A stretch of DNA of 64,000 nt from contig CM072336.1 of assembly GCA_036874045.1 (NCBI GenBank), positions 7,716,501 to 7,780,500 on the forward strand, written 5' to 3'. Numbering within the stretch: the first letter of the stretch is position 1; each line of letters starts with the position of its first letter. This stretch comes from Cymodocea nodosa (taxonomy: Eukaryota; Streptophyta; Magnoliopsida; Alismatales; Cymodoceaceae). This document shows positions 59,340 through 64,000 of this stretch, in pieces. The position numbers and the translations under genes were made by a program. Under the pieces are notes generated by a model. That model saw only the letters and a list, made by a program, of their open reading frames with translations. It was not told the DNA's origin and made no database searches.

Positions 59340-61560
59340 AACATTTAATATTTTAAGTATTTGTTAGTATTTTTTATTGATTTTGATAATTAATGTATCA
59401 TTAGTATTTTGATATATATATATATATATTATATCAAAATATATCATATAGATAGTTCAGACTCTTATTTAGGAGTATTTGATATTCTACAAATATATAT
59501 ATATATTTTAAAAGTTTATACTCTTGTTTTGGAGTATTTAGTACTTTTATATATTTTGACATCTTATATTTTATTTGAGTCAAAATATAAATTTTGTAAA
59601 TAGTTTATACTCATATCTAGAAGTATTTAATCCTTTTTTTATCCTAGATATTTATATGTTATATCTAAAGAATTTGATTTTTTCTTTAATTTTAATTTTA
59701 GATATTTATATTTCATATCCAAAATCTATTATTTATTTTATTTTATTTTAGATGTTATATTTTCTCATCTAAAACATTTCAATCGCCTTAGATGCTTGTA
59801 TGTCATAAAAAAAAATTGTTTAGATTTGTTATAATCCTTTTATTTTTAAAAGGTTTAATTTCATCTCAAAAGATTTCTTTTAATACATCTTGAGATATTC
59901 CATTATTTTTCATCATCATTGTTTATTTATTTATCATTTCATTACTTTATTTATTTTATTATATATTTTTATATATATATATATATTTCTTTCAGATCAA
60001 AACATAACTTCAATACGATCAAAGTTCCCATTTTTTTATTTTGTTTTTATTTTAGGTCAAATTGAAGCCTGACTTTGATACAACCTAAACTTTCCCTTTT
60101 TATTTTTAGACCGAAGCATGACTTTAGTACAGTCAGATCTTCTCCTATTTTTTATATATTTTTTAATTTTTAAATTGAAATTATATATATTTTTAATTTT
60201 TTTTTGCACTTGATATCTAGAGTGTCAAGATTTTGTTTTAGACACTTGATTTAAATTTTTATATGAACACCCAAAATGTTTGATCAATTTTTTCTTTTTT
60301 TAATCCTAGATATTTATATTTTATATTTAAATAACCTTAACTTTCATTTCAAACATTTCTAAGATTTTGTCTGACATTTGTATATTATATTTAAAAATCT
60401 ATTTTGATTTCATTTTTAGATACTTATATTTTATATCTAAAGTATCCTAACTTCTCTCTTTTTTATATTTTGACATTTATATACTTTTGTCAAAATACAT
60501 TTTCCATGTAATTTAGGCTCATATTTAAGAGCAAATTAATATTTACTATATATATTTATATGTAAACAATTTATACTCTTGTTTAAAATATTTAATATTT
60601 TGAATATAAGTAATGGTATTTTAATAACTTTGCCTATGCATAAGGGTAATTTAAGATTTTTATCCTTGCAATCAAAATATTTTGACATTTTGTATGTTTT
60701 TTATGTCAAAACATGTTTTTAGACTCTTATCCAAGAGTATTTTTATATTTTAGATGATTTATACTCCCATTTAGATATCCTTTCTATTTATTTTAGTCAT
60801 TTAATTTTTTTTTCTAAAATAATTTTATCTTGCTGTGGATATTTTATATGTGATACCCAAAGTATTTGATTTTTTTATTTTAGGTATCTATATATTATAT
60901 CTAAAATATTTTAATTTTAATTTCTTATTTTAAAATTTTAATTTCATCTTGGATGTTTATATTTTAATTCATTTCCTTAGATATTAGATTCTACATCTAA
61001 AATATTTGATTTTATTGTAGATATTTATATTCAATATAAAAAATATTAGAATTTCATTTTAGATGCTCGTATTTAGTAGCTAAAATGTTTAGTTTTATTT
61101 TAGATATCTATATTTGATATCTAAAATATTATAACTTTATTTTAGATATTTATATTTTTACATCTAAAATATTTTACTACATTTAGATATTTATATCCTT
61201 TATCTAAAATGTTTACTTGTTATTTAGATATTTATAATTGATGTCTTAAAATATTTTAAATATTTGTATCTCATATCTAAAATGTATAATTTTATTTTAG
61301 ACATTCATATTTCTTACCTAAAACATCTTAATTTTTATATTTGATGCCCAATATATATATATTCTTATTCATCTTTTTTGTCTTATTTTGGGTATTTATA
61401 TTTGGCACCCTATACAAAATGTTTAATTTACCTTTTTCCTCATATTTTAGACATTATATTTCCATATCTAAAATATTTAATTTAATTTCAATTCGGACAT
61501 TCATATCTTATTTTACATTCTATTATATTTTATTATCATTACCTTTTTTTGTCTTATTAT
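59340..61560. repeat. AT-rich array, inverted relative of 24430-26450
   Basis: Words such as TTTTAGATATTTATATTTTA and CTCTTGTTTTGGAGTATTTA are reverse complements of the words in the 24.4-26.4 kb array (TAAATATCTAAAAT, TAAATACTCCTAAACAAGAG). It is probably a second copy of the same LTR-element family in the other orientation. No ends were found. Confidence 0.6.
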
Positions 61561-64000
61561 ATATATCCCCTCTTTTTTTTAGGAGGGATGATCGTTCCGA
61601 AAAAACATGCGCACCGATAGGATTAATTCACTCACTGGTATAACCATTTCTACGTTGGTTCCTTTTTTGTGTGGCTCTCTTCCCCTTTTGTTGTTTAATT
61701 TGAAATATTATTTAATTGAGACATTATGTTTTTTATCTTTGGGATTCTATTTGAATATTCCCATATTTTTTAAAGGCATTTTGAACTTTATCTTAAATGC
61801 TTATGTTCTATAAAGTTCCCTTCTCCCTCCTTTTTTATAATATTATATATATTTTTATCTAGAATATTTGGTTCTATTTAGGTACTATATTTATTTCTCT
61901 TGTTAAAATGTTTTTATGTTTCTTCAATTTTCATCTCCTTTATTTTATTTTATTTATTTACTTGTTTGTTGATTTATTTCTCTTCTTTTTCTTCTCTTGC
62001 TCTCTTTTTTTTAAAAAGAAAAAAAGAAAAATGATAAAATGGAAGTTCGGTCTCATCGTACTTACGTCAGTTGAAGAAGGAGAAAGAAAAAAGGACTAAA
62101 CCCATCTTCCTTCCTTCTTTCTTTTTTTTTTAAAGGTGAACATCAGTTCTTATAGAACATAGGCATTAGTTAGGCTGTTTTTTTTTTTTAACATTTGATT
62201 TGACTGAAATAGCTTATACACTTTTCCTTCGAGCTTTTCGGTGGACTTTTTCACTTCCTTATGTGCTTGAAATAGCTTAGACACTTGATACAAATGTTGC
62301 GACTTTTCTTGTTCATCTTCCAATTCAAGCAATTGTTATTATGAATTAAGGACTATTGCCATGTTTGTCCTCCGAGAAAGATTACTAAAACCTTTTCCTG
62401 TTTGTTCTCGATTCATGTGGTTCTATTCAGTTGTAAATAAATACGGCATTCTTATAATGCTTACCTTGTTTTTCAAATTCATTGAGAATCAATACAATAT
62501 TAATGGTGGAGGGGAATTTTGTAGCACCTCTTTTCTGCAATTTACTTCAACTAAAGGGAATTCGTCATCATCAGTTTACTTATCTCCATACTTCTGAGCA
62601 GAATAGAGTTGTTGAACAATGACAAAATTGATTTATCTACTACACCAGTTTATCTTTCTCAAAATGTTCTTTTTTAATGAATCGTCTTACCCAAATGTTG
62701 CTTCTGGAACTTCTTCAACTTTGCCTGTCTGCAACTTGGCATGAAGAGCTATTAGGTGGTTGAATTCATACCGTCCTCATCCTAATATCCCTTTATTGAG
62801 TTCATGAAGCAAATTATGAGGTGGTTGAATTCTACGTCCAACAGGCATACACTGTAGTATACAAGTCAAAGCCTGATAGGATGTTTACTGGGTTTATCGT
62901 TCGCTGTTTGTATTCAGAAAGATTCTTGAGCCACCATCAAAGCCTTAGACGAGAGATCTGCATCCACCATAATTCAGCTGTAGAATTTCACCCTACGAAC
63001 ATGCAGTTATCTTTTAAATGTTTGCAGCAAACTGAAGCATTTCTTCACGCTTTACCTGATGCAAATACGAATGACAGTCCCATAAATATATATCAAGTAT
63101 ATTTCTCGTTGATAGATTTCATGGACTAAACAAACAACCTGTCATTTTAGAGAGTAATGCAATCTATGCCAGAAATGAAGGTAGAGTAAAACATACACAA
63201 ACCTTGTAATAACTGAAATTAAGAAACAACCAATACGTGACTTGTATATGCATCACATAGGCACTTCTAAGTAGCCATCCCTAAATCTCTACTACAGACC
63301 TGAATCCAGCATGGAAATCTATCCTTTATCTTTAGGAAATATTACATCTATTCTTTAGGAAATATAGTTATTGCAAGATGGTTACTTTCCATCTCCTACA
63401 GAGGATGAAATTTTTGTAGCTTAGATTTTTGCATGAAATTTTTGTAGTATGTTGTTAATTGTTCTCATGTGGTAGCTAAACTCTTCTGATGATATTGATG
63501 GCCAACAAATGATAATGTAGAAGGAAATGAATTTTATCATTGAGACTGATGATTAAATGAGGTGATCATTTTCTTTTCCATTTATTATATCCCATTTGAA
63601 ATTTCAAATGCAGCTACATATGGATTTGCATGAGATCATTACTGTATTTTACAGTGAAATAACATATATTTATGTGAATTTAAAACATTTTTTTTTGTTG
63701 ATGTCTAACCTTTGTCATGTTGTATTATTTGTGTATACTTTGATAGTAGTGATATATAGATTCATGTTATATATAATGCTTTGTTATCTTGTTGTTTATT
63801 GTAGGATTTTATTGTATAATGTTTTCATAGATTTATGATATATATGTTGATTTTATTGTTTAATGTTTTCATAGATTTATGATATATATGTTGTTTTGAA
63901 ATATGTATTTTATTATTTTTGTATGGTATTAGAATAAGTTTTTAGTCAACCATGTCTATCATAATTTTTTTTTTTTTTGTGATCCTCCTTAGACATTCAA
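61561..64000. other. Unassigned DNA at the right edge
   Basis: At 62150-62332 the minus strand encodes a Lys/Glu-rich helical frame (ELEDEQEKSQHLYQVSKLFQ). At 62690-62760 the minus strand reads HLIALHAKLQTGKVEEVPEA followed by TFG and a GTAAG donor, which looks like an exon. At 62821-63129 the plus strand has a 102-codon frame (VEFYVQQAYTVVYKSKPD…) that overlaps it in context. I cannot decide between the strands or name a family. The last kilobase is AT-rich. Confidence 0.3.

Overview
This is a window of nuclear DNA from a flowering plant. It contains no bacterial genes, operons or CRISPR arrays. The genes have GT-AG introns, the non-coding DNA is very AT-rich, and LTR retrotransposons, CACTA and PIF/Harbinger transposons fill most of the space. 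A GC-rich intronless gene (10506-10961) and kilobase-long introns would suit a monocot, but that is an inference; the species cannot be named from the sequence alone.

Layout. 1-7062 (+): the last seven exons of VPS33, the Sec1/Munc18 subunit of the HOPS/CORVET tethering complexes, with a deleted copia retrotransposon in one intron. 10506-10961 (-): a small intronless uL18-family gene. 12.4-26.5 kb: a dense nest of repeats, with a TRIM-like element, a head-to-tail duplication split by a 3.26 kb LTR-type insertion, two solo LTRs with target-site duplications, a decayed F-box gene and long AT-rich arrays. 27.35-28.33 kb (-): a CACTA transposase pseudogene. 31.15-35.5 kb (+): a PIF/Harbinger transposon with a SANT/Myb gene and a DDE transposase gene. 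About 38.2-39.35 kb (-): a MIR172 microRNA gene with a hairpin and a likely TATA box about 1 kb upstream. 42.7-45.9 kb (-): exon-like pieces of an unrecognised gene. 47,750-53,455 (-): a second, complete-ended PIF/Harbinger element. 55.9-57.6 kb (-): the 5' half of a copia element. 58.2-58.84 kb: a 0.6 kb polypurine tract. 59.3-61.6 kb: an AT-rich array that looks like the 24.5-26.4 kb array in opposite orientation.

The host genes with a clear function are VPS33 (endosome-to-vacuole fusion), the uL18-like protein and MIR172 (control of AP2-type factors in phase change and flowering). They show no functional link to each other. In both Harbinger elements the order is GC-rich tandem repeat, SANT gene, transposase gene. 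This shared layout, with repeat arrays that differ in sequence, is the most unusual structural observation in the window.
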